This document shows positions 33,582 through 43,123 of a stretch of 64,000 nucleotides of DNA, piece after piece. Each line of letters begins with the position of its first letter. Within the stretch, counting starts at the first letter, position 1. The position numbers and the translations under genes were made by a program. Source of the stretch: Actinomyces respiraculi (GTDB lineage: Bacteria > Actinomycetota > Actinomycetes > Actinomycetales > Actinomycetaceae); assembly GCF_014595995.2 (NCBI RefSeq), contig NZ_CP063989.1:1364001-1428000 (forward strand). Reading direction: 5' to 3'. Under the pieces are notes generated by a model. It saw only the letters and a list, made by a program, of their open reading frames with translations, was not told the DNA's origin and ran no database searches.

Positions 33582-34795
33582 CCCAGCACCCGTACAGCGG
33601 CTGGAGCCCGCGTAGCGGCTACCACCGCAGTACCTACCCTCCGGCCGGCAGCCTGCCGCCCGTCCGCGCAGCCGTGACATCACCCGTCGCAGCGGGCGGG
33701 TGGGCCCAGCCACCCGCGATCCGGCGGCGCCGCGCCGGTGACATCGCCACCTACGTGCTCGCGCTGCTCGGTGGGCTCGGCCTCGCCGTCGTCCTCTTCG
33801 TCGTCTACACCGAGGCGGGCCGGGCCGGTGCCCTCATCCTGCCCTTCCTGCTCGCCCTCGTTCCGCTCGGCATCGTCCTGGTCTCCGTGCGCTGGCTCGA
33901 CAGGTGGGAGCCGGAGCCTCTGGGCCCGCTTGTCGCCGCCTTCCTGTGGGGCGCGGGCGTGGCCACCGTCGTGTCGATGATCGTCAACACCTCCGCCTCC
34001 CTGCTGGTGATGGCGACGACGGGCGACGTGGACGGGGCCGAGCTCTTCTCCGCCGTCGTGACCGCCCCCGTGGTTGAGGAGGGCACCAAGGGCCTGGGGG
34101 TCCTGCTCGTCTTCCTCATCCGGCGCCGGTCCTTCAGCGGGCCCGTGGACGGCATCGTGTACGCCGCCGTCATCGCCGCCGGCTTCGCCTTCGCCGAGAA
34201 CATCCTGTACTTCGCACGCTTCTCCGACCAGATCCTCGGGGTCTTCGTCATGCGTGGGCTCGCCTCGCCCTTCGCCCACGTGACCTTCACGGCCTGCACC
34301 GGTCTGGCCGTGGGGCTCAGCGCCCGCCGCCGCTCACGCTGGGCCTGGGTGTGGATGACACCCATCGGGCTGGCCGGCGCGATCGCCCTGCACGCCTTCT
34401 GGAACGGCGTGGTCTCCGTGCGCCTGGAGATGTACCTGCTCACCGAGGTCCCCTTCTTCCTCGCCTGCATCGGCATCGTCATTGCCCTGCGGGCAAGCGA
34501 GCGGCGCACCCTGAGCAACCGCCTGACGGACTACGCGCGCTCCGGCTGGTATGCCCCCACCGAGGTCACGATGCTCACCACCGCCGCTGGGCGTGCGACC
34601 GCGCGCCGCTGGGCCAAGGCTCACGGGCCTGCGGTCGAGCTGGCAATGAGGGACTTCCTATCCGCCTCGCTGCAGCTGGCCTCGCTGCGTCAGCAGGCGC
34701 TGAGCGGCCATGCCGATGCCGACTACGCCGCGAGGGAGACCCAGCTGCTGGGCGTGGTACGCCGTTGCAAGCAGGTCTTCCTGGGGCGCCCATGA
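33578..34795 (+). CDS. PrsW-family intramembrane metalloprotease-like protein
   Basis: 405 residues with about eight transmembrane helices after a Pro/Ser/Tyr-rich cytoplasmic N-terminus (1-50). PrsW landmarks are in order: VVEEGTKGLGV (EE motif), FAFAENILYF (Glu-Asn), HVTFTACTGLAVG and a later HAFWNG. Bacillus PrsW cleaves an anti-sigma factor; no such substrate lies nearby. The C-terminal 90 residues form a soluble extension. ATGA overlaps with both neighbours tie it to the PIM operon. The in-frame extension upstream to 33368 is a shadow of the previous gene. Confidence 0.87.
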   Translation: MTQHPYSGWSPRSGYHRSTYPPAGSLPPVRAAVTSPVAAGGWAQPPAIRRRRAGDIATYVLALLGGLGLAVVLFVVYTEAGRAGALILPFLLALVPLGIVLVSVRWLDRWEPEPLGPLVAAFLWGAGVATVVSMIVNTSASLLVMATTGDVDGAELFSAVVTAPVVEEGTKGLGVLLVFLIRRRSFSGPVDGIVYAAVIAAGFAFAENILYFARFSDQILGVFVMRGLASPFAHVTFTACTGLAVGLSARRRSRWAWVWMTPIGLAGAIALHAFWNGVVSVRLEMYLLTEVPFFLACIGIVIALRASERRTLSNRLTDYARSGWYAPTEVTMLTTAAGRATARRWAKAHGPAVELAMRDFLSASLQLASLRQQALSGHADADYAARETQLLGVVRRCKQVFLGRP

Positions 34796-35409
34796 GCGCG
34801 GGCGAGGATCGGCCCCGGCTCGCGCCCGATGGCCGCGACCCGGCCCAGGTCCCGGAGAACTGGACCGAGCTGCTCGACCCGACCGAGTGGCGGCTCAACG
34901 CGGAGGGGCTGCCGGCCCGGCGCGCCGCCCGCGTCGTGGCCCTGCGTCACAGCCCTCGCCCCGAGATCCTGCTCGTCGTGGGCCACGACTTCACCGACGC
35001 CGCGCACTCGTGGGCCTTCACCCCCGGCGGTGGGATTCTCGACGGCGAGGACGCCCGCACGGGCGCACGGCGTGAGCTCGCCGAGGAGACCGGGATTGTC
35101 CTTGAGGATGCCGACCTCGTCGGGCCGGTGGTCCGGCGCAGCTCCCGCTTCATGTTCAACCTCGTCACCTGCCGGCAGGAGGAGGAGATGTTCCTCGCAT
35201 ATCCCGCCGCGTCAGGGCCGATTGACCGCTCCGGCTGGACGGATCTCGAAAGGGAGGTCCTGGACTCCCTGCGCTGGTGGGGCCTGGACGAGCTCGATGC
35301 CGCGGTGGAGGCCGGGATGACCGTCTATCCCCATGTGCTTCCCCGGCTGGCGCGCGAGCTGCTGGCCGGATGGGACGGGGCGACCCGCTACATCAACGAG
35401 GAGGACTGA
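34792..35409 (+). CDS. NUDIX hydrolase
   Basis: 205 residues. A full Nudix box, G-x5-E-x7-RE-U-x-EE-x-G-U, is present in GGILDGEDARTGARRELAEETGI (about 80-102), so an active Mg-dependent nucleoside-diphosphate-X hydrolase is expected; the substrate is unknown. Last gene of the coupled series; ATGA overlap with the PrsW-like gene. A hairpin follows 30 nt after the stop. Confidence 0.9.
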   Translation: MSAGEDRPRLAPDGRDPAQVPENWTELLDPTEWRLNAEGLPARRAARVVALRHSPRPEILLVVGHDFTDAAHSWAFTPGGGILDGEDARTGARRELAEETGIVLEDADLVGPVVRRSSRFMFNLVTCRQEEEMFLAYPAASGPIDRSGWTDLEREVLDSLRWWGLDELDAAVEAGMTVYPHVLPRLARELLAGWDGATRYINEED

Positions 35410-35439
35410 GAGCAGGACTGAGCGTCGCGCGGGTCCGGC

Positions 35440-35460
35440 GGGCTCCGTGGGTACGGGCCC
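35440..35460 (+). terminator. hairpin ending the thrS-nudix operon
   Basis: GGGC-T-CCGT loops over GGGT to ACGG-GCCC: an 8-bp stem with one bulged T, 30 nt past the nudix stop. The remaining part of the 252-nt gap holds a TAGGCT -10-like box at 35542-35547 for yebC. Confidence 0.55.
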
Positions 35461-35661
35461 AGCCTGCGTGCCGTGATGATCGCCTCACGACTGACTGCGC
35501 GCGCAGCCGTATCCCTCCCGACGCCGCCGCGCGCACGGCGTTAGGCTTACACAGGTTTTCCGCGCTCCGTGGGCCGTGCCCGGCGGTGCGCGGGCTCTTC
35601 TCGCCACCACTGCCGGGCGTCGGCCCGGGCAGCGCGCCACCCTCGACTCCCAGGAGGACAC

Positions 35662-36429
35662 ATGTCGGGACACTCCAAGTGGGCCACCACCAAGCACAAG
35701 AAGGCGGCTATCGACGCCAAGCGCGGCAAGCTCTTCGCCCGCCTCATCAAGAACATCGAGGTCGCGGCCCGCACCGGCGGTGGTGACCCCGCCGGCAACC
35801 CGACCCTCTTCGACGCCATCCAGAAGGCCAAGCGCAACTCGGTGCCCGCCGACAACATCACCCGTGCCGTCAAGCGCGGCTCCGGTGAGGAGGCCGGCGG
35901 CGCCGACTGGCAGACGATCATGTACGAGGGCTACGGCCCGGCCGGCGTCGCCTTCCTCGTCGAGTGCCTCACCGACAACCGCAACCGCGCCGCCTCCGAC
36001 GTGCGCGTCGCCTTCAGCCGCACGGGCGGCAACCTCGCGGACCCCGGCTCCGTGGCCTACAACTTCTCGCGCAAGGGCGTCGTCGAGGTCGCCAAGGCCG
36101 ACGGCGTCGACGAGGACGCCATCCTCATGGCCGTGCTCGAGTCCGGCGCGGACGTCGAGGAGGTCGTTGAGGGCGCCGAGTCCTTCGAGATCATCTCCGA
36201 GCCGCATGCCCTCATCGCCGTGCGCGACGCCGTCACCGGTGCCGGCTGGGAGTACGAGTCCGCCGAGTCCCAGTTCGTGGCCGGCACCAAGGTCGAGGTG
36301 GACCTCGAGGGCGCCCGCAAGGTTATGCGCCTGATCGACGCGCTTGAGGACCTGGACGACGTCCAGAACGTCTTCACCTCCGTCGAGATCCCCGCCGACG
36401 TCGCCGCCCAGCTTGAGGACGAGGACTGA
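35662..36429 (+). CDS. yebC: YebC/PmpR-family protein
   Basis: 255 residues starting [28 protein letters not shown], the family hallmark, with the [21 protein letters not shown] stretch and acidic C-terminus. YebC proteins act as transcription regulators or ribosome-associated elongation helpers at difficult Pro stretches. AGGAGGA precedes the ATG. Placed before ruvCAB as in most actinobacteria. Its TGA overlaps the proposed CTG start of ruvC. Confidence 0.94.
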   Translation: MSGHSKWATTKHKKAAIDAKRGKLFARLIKNIEVAARTGGGDPAGNPTLFDAIQKAKRNSVPADNITRAVKRGSGEEAGGADWQTIMYEGYGPAGVAFLVECLTDNRNRAASDVRVAFSRTGGNLADPGSVAYNFSRKGVVEVAKADGVDEDAILMAVLESGADVEEVVEGAESFEIISEPHALIAVRDAVTGAGWEYESAESQFVAGTKVEVDLEGARKVMRLIDALEDLDDVQNVFTSVEIPADVAAQLEDED

Positions 36430-37100
36430 GCACCCGGCCCGCGGGCGCCGCCCGCTCGCGCAGCGCCGTCGTCGCCGAGCAGCGGGTCCTCGGGGTTGAC
36501 CCCGGGCTGACCCGCTGCGGCCTGGGCTGTGTGGATATCGACCCCCGCCGCCACGTACGTCTCGTGGAGGTGGGGGTCGTGCGCACACCCCCGTCACAGA
36601 GCCCCGAGCTGCGCCTGCTGGCCATCGCTGAGGCCCTGGACGACTGGATCGCCCGCCTGGGGCCCACAAGCGTGTCCGTCGAGCGCGTCTTCGCCCAGGA
36701 CAACCTGCGCTCCGTCATCGGGGTGGCTCAGGTCATGGGCGTGGCGATGCTCGCGGGAGCCCGCCACGGCCTCGAGGTCGCCCAGCACACCCCCAGCGAG
36801 GCCAAGGCCGCTGTCACCGGCTCCGGCACGGCGGACAAGCCGCAGGTGCAGGCCATGGTCGCGCGCATCCTCGGCCTGTCCGAGCCGCCCAGCCCCGCGG
36901 ACGCCGCCGACGCCCTCGCCCAGGCGATCTGCCACGGGTGGCGTGGCGGTGGCACCGGTGCGGACGGCGCCACCGACATGGTCTCGGCCGGGGGACAGGT
37001 GCGGACCAGCGCCCGCACGCCCGCCCAGCGCCAGTGGGCTGAGGCCCAGGCGGCCGCCCGCCGCACTGGCGCGGTCGACCCGCGCCGTCCAAGGCGCTGA
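36426..37100 (+). CDS. ruvC: Holliday junction endonuclease RuvC, probable CTG start
   Basis: 224 residues if started at CTG 36426. Resolves Holliday junctions with RuvAB. The catalytic acids are seen: Asp25 in [12 protein letters not shown], Glu in [10 protein letters not shown] and the [11 protein letters not shown]sp pair. The frame is open only from 36417 (TGA at 36414-36416), and between there and the GTG at 36531 it has no ATG, GTG or TTG. Starting at 36531 would delete the first catalytic Asp. The CTG at 36426 overlaps the yebC stop as CTGA, just like the ATGA/GTGA couplings nearby, with GAGG about 7 nt upstream. A sequence error is the main alternative. Confidence 0.85.
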   Translation: MSTRPAGAARSRSAVVAEQRVLGVDPGLTRCGLGCVDIDPRRHVRLVEVGVVRTPPSQSPELRLLAIAEALDDWIARLGPTSVSVERVFAQDNLRSVIGVAQVMGVAMLAGARHGLEVAQHTPSEAKAAVTGSGTADKPQVQAMVARILGLSEPPSPADAADALAQAICHGWRGGGTGADGATDMVSAGGQVRTSARTPAQRQWAEAQAAARRTGAVDPRRPRR

Positions 37101-37121
37101 CACCCGGCCACACCTGGTACG

Positions 37122-37139
37122 GTCTGTACAGACGTTCGA
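37122..37139 (+). promoter_or_regulatory. palindrome with a degenerate LexA-type SOS box before ruvA
   Basis: GTCTGTACAGAC (37122-37133) is a perfect palindrome, directly followed by GTTCGA. CTGTAC-n4-GTTCGA matches the actinobacterial SOS box TCGAAC-n4-GTTCGA at nine of twelve positions. The 77-nt ruvC-ruvA gap is unusual for this compact region, which supports a separate damage-inducible promoter. Confidence 0.35.
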
Positions 37140-37177
37140 CGGCGGGCGCCGTCACCCTCACCCTAGGAGAAGCCCCG

Positions 37178-37825
37178 ATGATCGCCTCCTTGCGCGGCAC
37201 CGTGCTCGAGACCTCACTGAGCGGCGCCACCATCGAGGTCGGCGGCGTCGGCATGACCTTCCAGGCGACGCCGGCCACCCTCGCCGGCCTGCGCCCGGGC
37301 CAGGAGGCCCTGGTCCACACCGAGCTCATCGTCCGCGAGGACTCCCTCACCCTCGTCGGTTTTGCCGACGCCGACGAGCGCCACTGCTTCAGGGTCCTCA
37401 TGGGTGCCAAGGGTGTGGGCGCCCGGCTCGCGCTGGCGGTGCTGAGCGTGCACACTCCCGACACCCTGCGCCGCGCCATCGCCGGTGCCGACGTCGCCGC
37501 CCTCACCCGGGTGCCCGGCCTGGGCCCCAAGGGCGCCCAGCGGGTCATCATCGACGTCGGCGACAAGCTCGGCCCCGTGACGGGCGAGGAGCCCGCCGAC
37601 GCCGGCACCGGGGCGGGCACCGCCTCGAGCACGGGCCCCGCCCCCTGCCCCGACGTCGTCGCCGCCCTCGTCCAGCTCGGCTGGAACGAGGCCGCGGCGG
37701 CGGAGGCTGTGAGCACCGTCGAGGCCGCCCACACAGCCGCCAACGGGGAGGGGGCCGCCCCCATGCCCGTGCCCGAGCTCCTGCGCGCCTCGCTCAGGTG
37801 GTTGGGAGGCGGCCACCGTGGCTGA
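37178..37825 (+). CDS. ruvA: Holliday junction DNA helicase subunit RuvA
   Basis: 215 residues. N-terminal OB fold ([11 protein letters not shown]...VGGVGMTFQ), tandem helix-hairpin-helix region with [15 protein letters not shown] and [15 protein letters not shown], an Ala/Gly/Thr linker, and the C-terminal RuvB-binding domain ([19 protein letters not shown]). Binds four-way junctions and loads RuvB. An AGGAG-like site (TAGGAGAAG) precedes the ATG. Overlaps ruvB by 8 nt. Confidence 0.95.
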   Translation: MIASLRGTVLETSLSGATIEVGGVGMTFQATPATLAGLRPGQEALVHTELIVREDSLTLVGFADADERHCFRVLMGAKGVGARLALAVLSVHTPDTLRRAIAGADVAALTRVPGLGPKGAQRVIIDVGDKLGPVTGEEPADAGTGAGTASSTGPAPCPDVVAALVQLGWNEAAAAEAVSTVEAAHTAANGEGAAPMPVPELLRASLRWLGGGHRG

Positions 37826-38843
37826 GTACGACCGCGTCGTTGCCGACGGCGCCGACGAGACCGAGCGGGCCGCCGAGGCGGCACTGCGCCCCAAGCGGCT
37901 GGAGGACTTCGTCGGCCAGGAGGTCGTGCGCGGCCAGCTCTCCGTCGTCCTGCGTGCCGCCCTGGCCCGTGGCACCACCCCGGACCACGTCCTGCTCTCA
38001 GGCCCGCCCGGACTGGGCAAGACCACCCTCGCGATGATCATCGCCGCGGAGGTCGAGGGCTCCCTGCGCCTGACGAGCGGACCCGCCGTCCAGCACGCCG
38101 GAGACCTCGCCGCGATCCTGTCCTCGCTGGAGGAGGGCGACGTCCTCTTCATTGACGAGATCCACCGCCTGGCGCGCACCGCCGAGGAGATGCTCTACCT
38201 GGCGATGGAGGACTACCGGGTGGACGTCATCGTCGGCAAGGGGCCCGGGGCCACCTCGATCCCGCTGACGCTGCCGCCCTTCACCGTCGTCGGCGCCACC
38301 ACCCGCGCGGGCCTGCTGCCCGCCCCGCTGCGTGACCGCTTCGGTTTCACCGGGCACCTGGACTACTACGGGCCCGCCGAGCTGGGCCGCATCGTCGCCC
38401 GCTCCGCCGGACTGCTCGGCGTGCACCTGGACCCCGAGGCCGGCACCGAGCTCGCCCGCCGCTCGCGCGGCACCCCCCGTATCGCCAACCGGCTTCTGCG
38501 GCGTGTGCAGGACTGGGCCGAGGTTCACGGCACGCCCGGATGCCTCGACCTTGAGGCCGCTCGTGCCGCGCTGGAGGTCTTCGAGGTCGACGCCCTCGGC
38601 CTGGACCGGCTGGACCGCTCGGTCCTGCAGGCCCTGTGCACCCGCTTCGGCGGTGGTCCCGTGGGTCTGGCCACACTGGCCGTGAGCGTCGGGGAGGAGC
38701 CGGAGACCGTTGAGACGGTCGCAGAGCCCTACCTCGTGCGCGAGGGACTGATGGTGCGCACCCGCCAGGGCCGGGCCGCCACCCGGGCCGCCTACGCGCA
38801 CCTGGGCCTTGAGGTCCCCGCGGAGGGCACCCTCTTCGGGTGA
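37818..38843 (+). CDS. ruvB: Holliday junction branch-migration ATPase RuvB
   Basis: 341 residues. Walker [10 protein letters not shown], Walker [10 protein letters not shown], sensor 1 GATTRAG, the Arg finger in APLRDRFG and a C-terminal winged helix ([21 protein letters not shown]). Hexameric motor of the RuvAB complex. GTG start at 37818 with GGGAGG upstream, inside ruvA, so translation is coupled. Confidence 0.97.
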   Translation: MAEYDRVVADGADETERAAEAALRPKRLEDFVGQEVVRGQLSVVLRAALARGTTPDHVLLSGPPGLGKTTLAMIIAAEVEGSLRLTSGPAVQHAGDLAAILSSLEEGDVLFIDEIHRLARTAEEMLYLAMEDYRVDVIVGKGPGATSIPLTLPPFTVVGATTRAGLLPAPLRDRFGFTGHLDYYGPAELGRIVARSAGLLGVHLDPEAGTELARRSRGTPRIANRLLRRVQDWAEVHGTPGCLDLEAARAALEVFEVDALGLDRLDRSVLQALCTRFGGGPVGLATLAVSVGEEPETVETVAEPYLVREGLMVRTRQGRAATRAAYAHLGLEVPAEGTLFG

Positions 38844-38927
38844 GCGGGCGCACCGTTGCGGACAAACCGGGGCGCGAGTCACACCGTCGAGTGACGTTGC
38901 TGGCGGCACGGAAGCCGAGCAGTGACC

Positions 38928-38933
38928 TAGACT
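38928..38933 (+). promoter_or_regulatory. -10-like box before yajC
   Basis: TAGACT sits 55 nt before the yajC start in the 145-nt gap after ruvB. No good -35. It suggests that yajC-secDF has its own promoter. Confidence 0.3.
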
Positions 38934-38988
38934 CGCGGAGGCTGCCCATGTCCTGGTGCGGCTGACGCGACCGAACGGAGACCCCTCC

Positions 38989-39363
38989 ATGCTCTGGATG
39001 ATCCTTGCCATGCTGCTGGCCTTCTTGGCCATGTCGCACTTCGCCGGCAAGCAGCAGAAGAAGCTCCAGGCCCAGCAGCAGGCGCGTACCGACGAGGCTC
39101 TGGCTGAGCCCGGCACGTGGGTGCGCACCCGCGCCGGCTTCTACGGCAGGGTCGTTGAGGTCGACGGCGAGGTCGTCACCCTGGCCACCCCGCTTGGCGA
39201 CGAGTCCCTGTGGGCCAAGAGCGCCATCGTCGGAGCCGAGGAGCCCCCCTTCGCCTCCGTCCAGGACGACGAGGACGTCACCGGGACCGAGATCCCGGCC
39301 GACCAGGATCCCGCCGTCGTCGAGGAGACCTCCGGCCCCGACGAGACCACCGGGCGGGCCTGA
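38989..39363 (+). CDS. yajC: Preprotein translocase accessory subunit YajC
   Basis: 124 residues: one N-terminal transmembrane helix (MLWMILAMLLAFLAMSHF), a basic QQKK stretch, then the conserved core with GTWVRTRAGFYGRVVEVDGEVVTL and an acidic tail. Part of the SecDF-YajC complex, whose two other subunits follow. The ATG at 38989 was chosen for CGGAG 8 nt upstream. Confidence 0.9.
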   Translation: MLWMILAMLLAFLAMSHFAGKQQKKLQAQQQARTDEALAEPGTWVRTRAGFYGRVVEVDGEVVTLATPLGDESLWAKSAIVGAEEPPFASVQDDEDVTGTEIPADQDPAVVEETSGPDETTGRA

Positions 39364-39459
39364 GGGCCCCACGAACCATCCCCAGATCGGCGCGCGGCGC
39401 ATCCTCGAGACCGCTTGTACCGCGCCCACACCACGACAACCCCCACGAGGAACAACCGC

Positions 39460-41436
39460 GTGTCCACCAAACAGCTCAGGCGCCCGGGGCGACAGCTCCT
39501 GGTGCTGCTCCTCCTCATCGCGCTCGGATTCGGCGCGCTCGCCGTCGGCGCCGCTACCGGACGGACGTCGATGACACCGGGCCTCGCCCTCGACCTCGAG
39601 GGCGGCACCCAGATCATCCTCACGCCGACCACCAGCGACGGCTCGGCCATCTCCGACGAGGACATCGAGCAGGCCATCGGGATCATCCGTCAGCGTGTGG
39701 ACGCCTCCGGCGTCTCCGAGGCCCAGATCTCCCGCCAGGGCGGCCAGAACATCGTCGTCTCCCTGCCCGGCACCCCCTCGGAGGAGACCCTCGCCCTCGT
39801 GCGCACCTCCGCCGTGCTGTACTTCCGCCCCGTCATCCGGACCATCCGGAGCTCCGCCGCTGCCCTGGCTGAGGCGCAGAACCAGTACGCCGCCCAGGCT
39901 CAGGCCTCCGCCTCGGCCGAGGCCTCCGCAGCGGCCGCCGCCGGCGGATCCGTCCAGAGCCCCTTCCTCCTCAAAAACGGGTTCCACCGGCTCATCACGG
40001 GCGGCACGCCGATCCAGACTACTGGCGCCCAGCCCACCGCGACGGCGGAAGACATCGCCCGGACCAACGCCGACGTCAACGGTGACGGCACCATCTCCTC
40101 CGACCCCCTGCCCTCGACCTCGGAGGACAACTCCTCCGACTCCTGGATCAGCGAGCAGCTGATCTACGACGCCTACATGACCGACTGCAAGGACCCGGCC
40201 AACCTCACCGGGACCGCCCAGGACCCGACCGTCGCCGTCATCTCCTGCGCCCGCGACGGCCAGGGCGCCACCTACATCCTGGGGCCCGCCGACATCGCCG
40301 GCACCGACATCGCCAAGGCGGACTCCTCCCTCGAGGTCACCAGCCAGGGCGTGACGACCAACAACTGGGTCGTCAACCTCGAGTTCAACAGCCAGGGCAC
40401 CCAGACCTTCTCCGAGGTCTCCTCGCGCCTCATCGGCTACCGAGACGCCGCGCCGGCCACCACCGGCACCTCCACCGGCGGGATCAACAGCCCGGCCAGC
40501 GTCAACTCGGCCAAGGCCCAGTTCGCCATCGTCCTCGACGGCCTGACCCTCATGGCCTCCGGCTTCAACAAGTCGGTCACCACCGGCATCACCGACGGCA
40601 AGGTGCAGATCTCGGGCGGCTTCACCCAGGAGAGCGCGAACACGCTCGCCAACCAGCTGTCCTTCGGCTCCCTGCCGCTGACCTTCACCGTCCAGTCCGA
40701 GCAGGCCGTCTCCGCCACCCTGGGCACCGAGCAGCTGCGCAACGGCCTGATCGCCGGACTGGTGGGCTTCCTGCTCATCATCGTCTACCTGACCTGGCAG
40801 TACCGCGGGCTGTCGGTCATCGCCGTCGCCTCGCTCCTGGTCGCCGCGGCCGTGACCTACCTGGCGATCACCCTGCTGTCCTGGGGTATGGGCTACCGCC
40901 TGTCCCTGGCGGGCGTGGCCGGACTCATCATCTCCATCGGTATCACGATGGACTCCTTCATCATCTACTTCGAGCGCGTGCGCGACGAGGTCCGTTCTGG
41001 GCGCACACTCGTCGCCGCCGTCAACGAGGGCTGGCTGCACGCCCGGCGCACCATCGTCGTCTCCGACGCCGTCAACCTCGTCGCCGCCGTCGTGCTCTAC
41101 TTCCTGGCCGTCGGCGGGGTCCAGGGCTTCGCCTTCACCCTGGGTGTCACCACCATCGTTGACCTCGGCGTCATCATCCTGTTCACCCACCCGATGATGG
41201 TGTGGATTCTGCGCCTGCCGTTCTTCGGTCAGGGGCACCGCCTGTCCGGGCTCGACCCCGAGCACCTGGGTGCCCGGTCCCAGTCCGTCTACGGCCGTGG
41301 ACGCCAGGCGCTGGCCGACGCCGCCGCCACCTCCCTGGCACGGCGCAAGGCCGCCCGCGCCGCCGAGAGTACCGGCGGGGGAGCCGACGCCGTCGCTGCA
41401 CCCGCCTCGAGCCGAAAGGAGGGCGAGGACAAGTGA
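39460..41436 (+). CDS. secD: Protein translocase subunit SecD
   Basis: 658 residues. One N-terminal helix, a large periplasm-side domain (P1) with DLEGGTQIIL and IIRQRVDASGVSEAQIS, a Ser/Thr/Ala-rich insert near 140-230 that is longer than in E. coli, then five C-terminal RND helices (ending YERVRDEVRSGRTLVAAV... SDAVNLVAAVVLYFLAVG). Uses the proton gradient to help export through SecYEG. GTG start with GAGGAA upstream. Its stop overlaps secF (GTGA). Confidence 0.95.
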   Translation: MSTKQLRRPGRQLLVLLLLIALGFGALAVGAATGRTSMTPGLALDLEGGTQIILTPTTSDGSAISDEDIEQAIGIIRQRVDASGVSEAQISRQGGQNIVVSLPGTPSEETLALVRTSAVLYFRPVIRTIRSSAAALAEAQNQYAAQAQASASAEASAAAAAGGSVQSPFLLKNGFHRLITGGTPIQTTGAQPTATAEDIARTNADVNGDGTISSDPLPSTSEDNSSDSWISEQLIYDAYMTDCKDPANLTGTAQDPTVAVISCARDGQGATYILGPADIAGTDIAKADSSLEVTSQGVTTNNWVVNLEFNSQGTQTFSEVSSRLIGYRDAAPATTGTSTGGINSPASVNSAKAQFAIVLDGLTLMASGFNKSVTTGITDGKVQISGGFTQESANTLANQLSFGSLPLTFTVQSEQAVSATLGTEQLRNGLIAGLVGFLLIIVYLTWQYRGLSVIAVASLLVAAAVTYLAITLLSWGMGYRLSLAGVAGLIISIGITMDSFIIYFERVRDEVRSGRTLVAAVNEGWLHARRTIVVSDAVNLVAAVVLYFLAVGGVQGFAFTLGVTTIVDLGVIILFTHPMMVWILRLPFFGQGHRLSGLDPEHLGARSQSVYGRGRQALADAAATSLARRKAARAAESTGGGADAVAAPASSRKEGEDK

Positions 41437-42536
41437 AGAACCTGGCCCAGCTCGGCAACGAGCTCTACTCCGGCAGGACCTCGATCCCCTTCATCGCCAA
41501 GCGCAAGGTCTGGTACGCGATCGCCCTGAGCGTCATCGCCATCGCCCTCATCCTGCTCGGCACCGTCGGGCTCAACCCGGGTATTGACTTCAAGGGCGGC
41601 ACCGAGGTCACCGTCACGGGCATCGAGTCCCCCGGCGAGGCGCCGGCCAACGCCGTCGTGACCGCCCAGGGACTGCCCGCCTCCACCGCTGTGACCACCA
41701 CGGGCGCCTCCTCCGTGCGCGTCCAGACCGCCGAGCTGACCTCCGACCAGAGCGACGCGCTGCGCACCGCCCTGGCCGAGGCCTACAACGTGGAGACCAC
41801 CAACGTTTCCGCCACGACCATCGGCCCCACCTGGTCCTCGGACGTCACCTCCAAGGCCCTGCGCGGCCTCATCCTGTTCTTCCTGCTCGTCGGAGCCCTC
41901 ATCTGGGCGTACTTCCGCACCTGGAAGATGGCAGTGGCCGCGTTGCTCGCCCTGTGCCACGACATCCTCGTGACCGTCGGCGTGTACGCCGCCACCGGCT
42001 TCGAGGTCACGCCCGCCACCATCATCGGTGTGCTGACGATCCTCGGGTACTCCCTGTACGACACGGTGGTCGTCTTCGACAAGATCCGTGAGAACACCGA
42101 CGCCTGGCAGGCCCAGACGCGCTCGACCTACCCCGAGCTGGCCAACCTCGCCGTCAACCAGACCTTCGTGCGCTCGGTCAACACCTCCGTCGTCGGCGTG
42201 CTGCCCGTAGCCTCCCTGCTCGTCGTCGGCGCCTTCATCCTCGGGGCCGGCACCCTGCGCGACATCGCCCTGACGCTGTTCATCGGCATGATCGCCGGAA
42301 CCCTGTCCTCCGTCTTCCTGGCGACCCCGCTGCTGGTGGACATGCGCCGCCGTGAGAAGGCCGTCGTCGAGCACACGCAGAAGGTGACTGAGGCCCGCGC
42401 CCAACGCCTGGCCGAGGCCGGTGACGACCCGCAGGCCGTGGCCTCCCTGGCCGCCGCCCCCGCAGCATCCCCCCTGATCCCGGGCCACCACCTGGGAGTC
42501 GCCGCCCAGCCCAAGAGGAAGAAGAAGCGGTCATGA
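41433..42536 (+). CDS. secF: Protein translocase subunit SecF
   Basis: 367 residues. First helix after KRKVWYAIALS, then NPGIDFKGGTEV (conserved P1 start), RND helices with GYSLYDTVVVFDKIREN and a basic C-terminus. Partner of SecD. The GTG at 41433 overlaps the secD stop, and AAGGAGG lies upstream; the frame's extension into secD is a shadow. Stop overlaps apt (ATGA). Confidence 0.95.
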   Translation: MKNLAQLGNELYSGRTSIPFIAKRKVWYAIALSVIAIALILLGTVGLNPGIDFKGGTEVTVTGIESPGEAPANAVVTAQGLPASTAVTTTGASSVRVQTAELTSDQSDALRTALAEAYNVETTNVSATTIGPTWSSDVTSKALRGLILFFLLVGALIWAYFRTWKMAVAALLALCHDILVTVGVYAATGFEVTPATIIGVLTILGYSLYDTVVVFDKIRENTDAWQAQTRSTYPELANLAVNQTFVRSVNTSVVGVLPVASLLVVGAFILGAGTLRDIALTLFIGMIAGTLSSVFLATPLLVDMRRREKAVVEHTQKVTEARAQRLAEAGDDPQAVASLAAAPAASPLIPGHHLGVAAQPKRKKKRS

Positions 42537-43087
42537 CATTCCCCAACTCCCTGCCCACCGAGCTCACCGGCCTCGTTCTGGACAACCTCCGCGAGGTGCC
42601 AGACTTCCCCGAGCCCGGCGTCCTGTTCCGCGACATCACCCCGCTGCTGGCCAACGGCGAGGCCTTCTCCACCTTCATCACCGGCCTCGCCGAGCACTAC
42701 CGGGGACACATCGACGCCGTCGCCGGCCTGGAGTCGCGTGGCTTCATCCTTGCCGCCCCGCTGGCCTACACCTTGGGCATCGGCATGCTCACCGTCCGCA
42801 AGGGCGGCAAGCTTCCCGGCCCCGTCCTCGGCGTGGACTACGACCTCGAGTACGGCTCCGCCCGCATGGAGTTGCGCCCCGAAACGGTCCAGGAGGGCCA
42901 GCGCGTGCTCGTCATCGACGACGTGCTCGCCACCGGCGGCACCGCGGCGGCCTCGATCGACCTGCTGGAGCGCTCCGGCGCCCAGGTCGTCGCCGTCTGC
43001 ATGCTGCTCGAGCTCGCTGGGCTCGGCGGACGCGAGCAGTTGCCCGGACGGCAGGTCGACTCCGTCGTCGTCTACCCCTCGTCCTGA
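42533..43087 (+). CDS. apt: Adenine phosphoribosyltransferase
   Basis: Salvages adenine to AMP with PRPP. 184 residues; PDFPEPGVLFRDITPLL start, GLESRGFILAAPLA, and the PRPP loop VLVIDDVLATGGTAAA. Coupled by ATGA to secF, as in the mycobacterial secDF-apt-rel block. Salvage feeds the purine pool that Rel draws on next door. Confidence 0.95.
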   Translation: MTFPNSLPTELTGLVLDNLREVPDFPEPGVLFRDITPLLANGEAFSTFITGLAEHYRGHIDAVAGLESRGFILAAPLAYTLGIGMLTVRKGGKLPGPVLGVDYDLEYGSARMELRPETVQEGQRVLVIDDVLATGGTAAASIDLLERSGAQVVAVCMLLELAGLGGREQLPGRQVDSVVVYPSS

Positions 43088-43111
43088 CACCGTTGGCGGC
43101 GCGCGTGGTCC

Positions 43112-43117
43112 TATGAT
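43112..43117 (+). promoter_or_regulatory. -10 box for a leaderless rel transcript
   Basis: TATGAT ends 6 nt before the rel ATG, and no Shine-Dalgarno lies between, so an mRNA starting at or near the ATG is expected. A 36-nt gap separates apt and rel. Confidence 0.45.
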
Positions 43118-43123
43118 CCGGCT

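Noticed and set aside
36531..37100. ruvC starting at the GTG 36531
   Set aside because: That reading lacks the VLGVDPG strand with the catalytic Asp, which is encoded in the same open frame just upstream.
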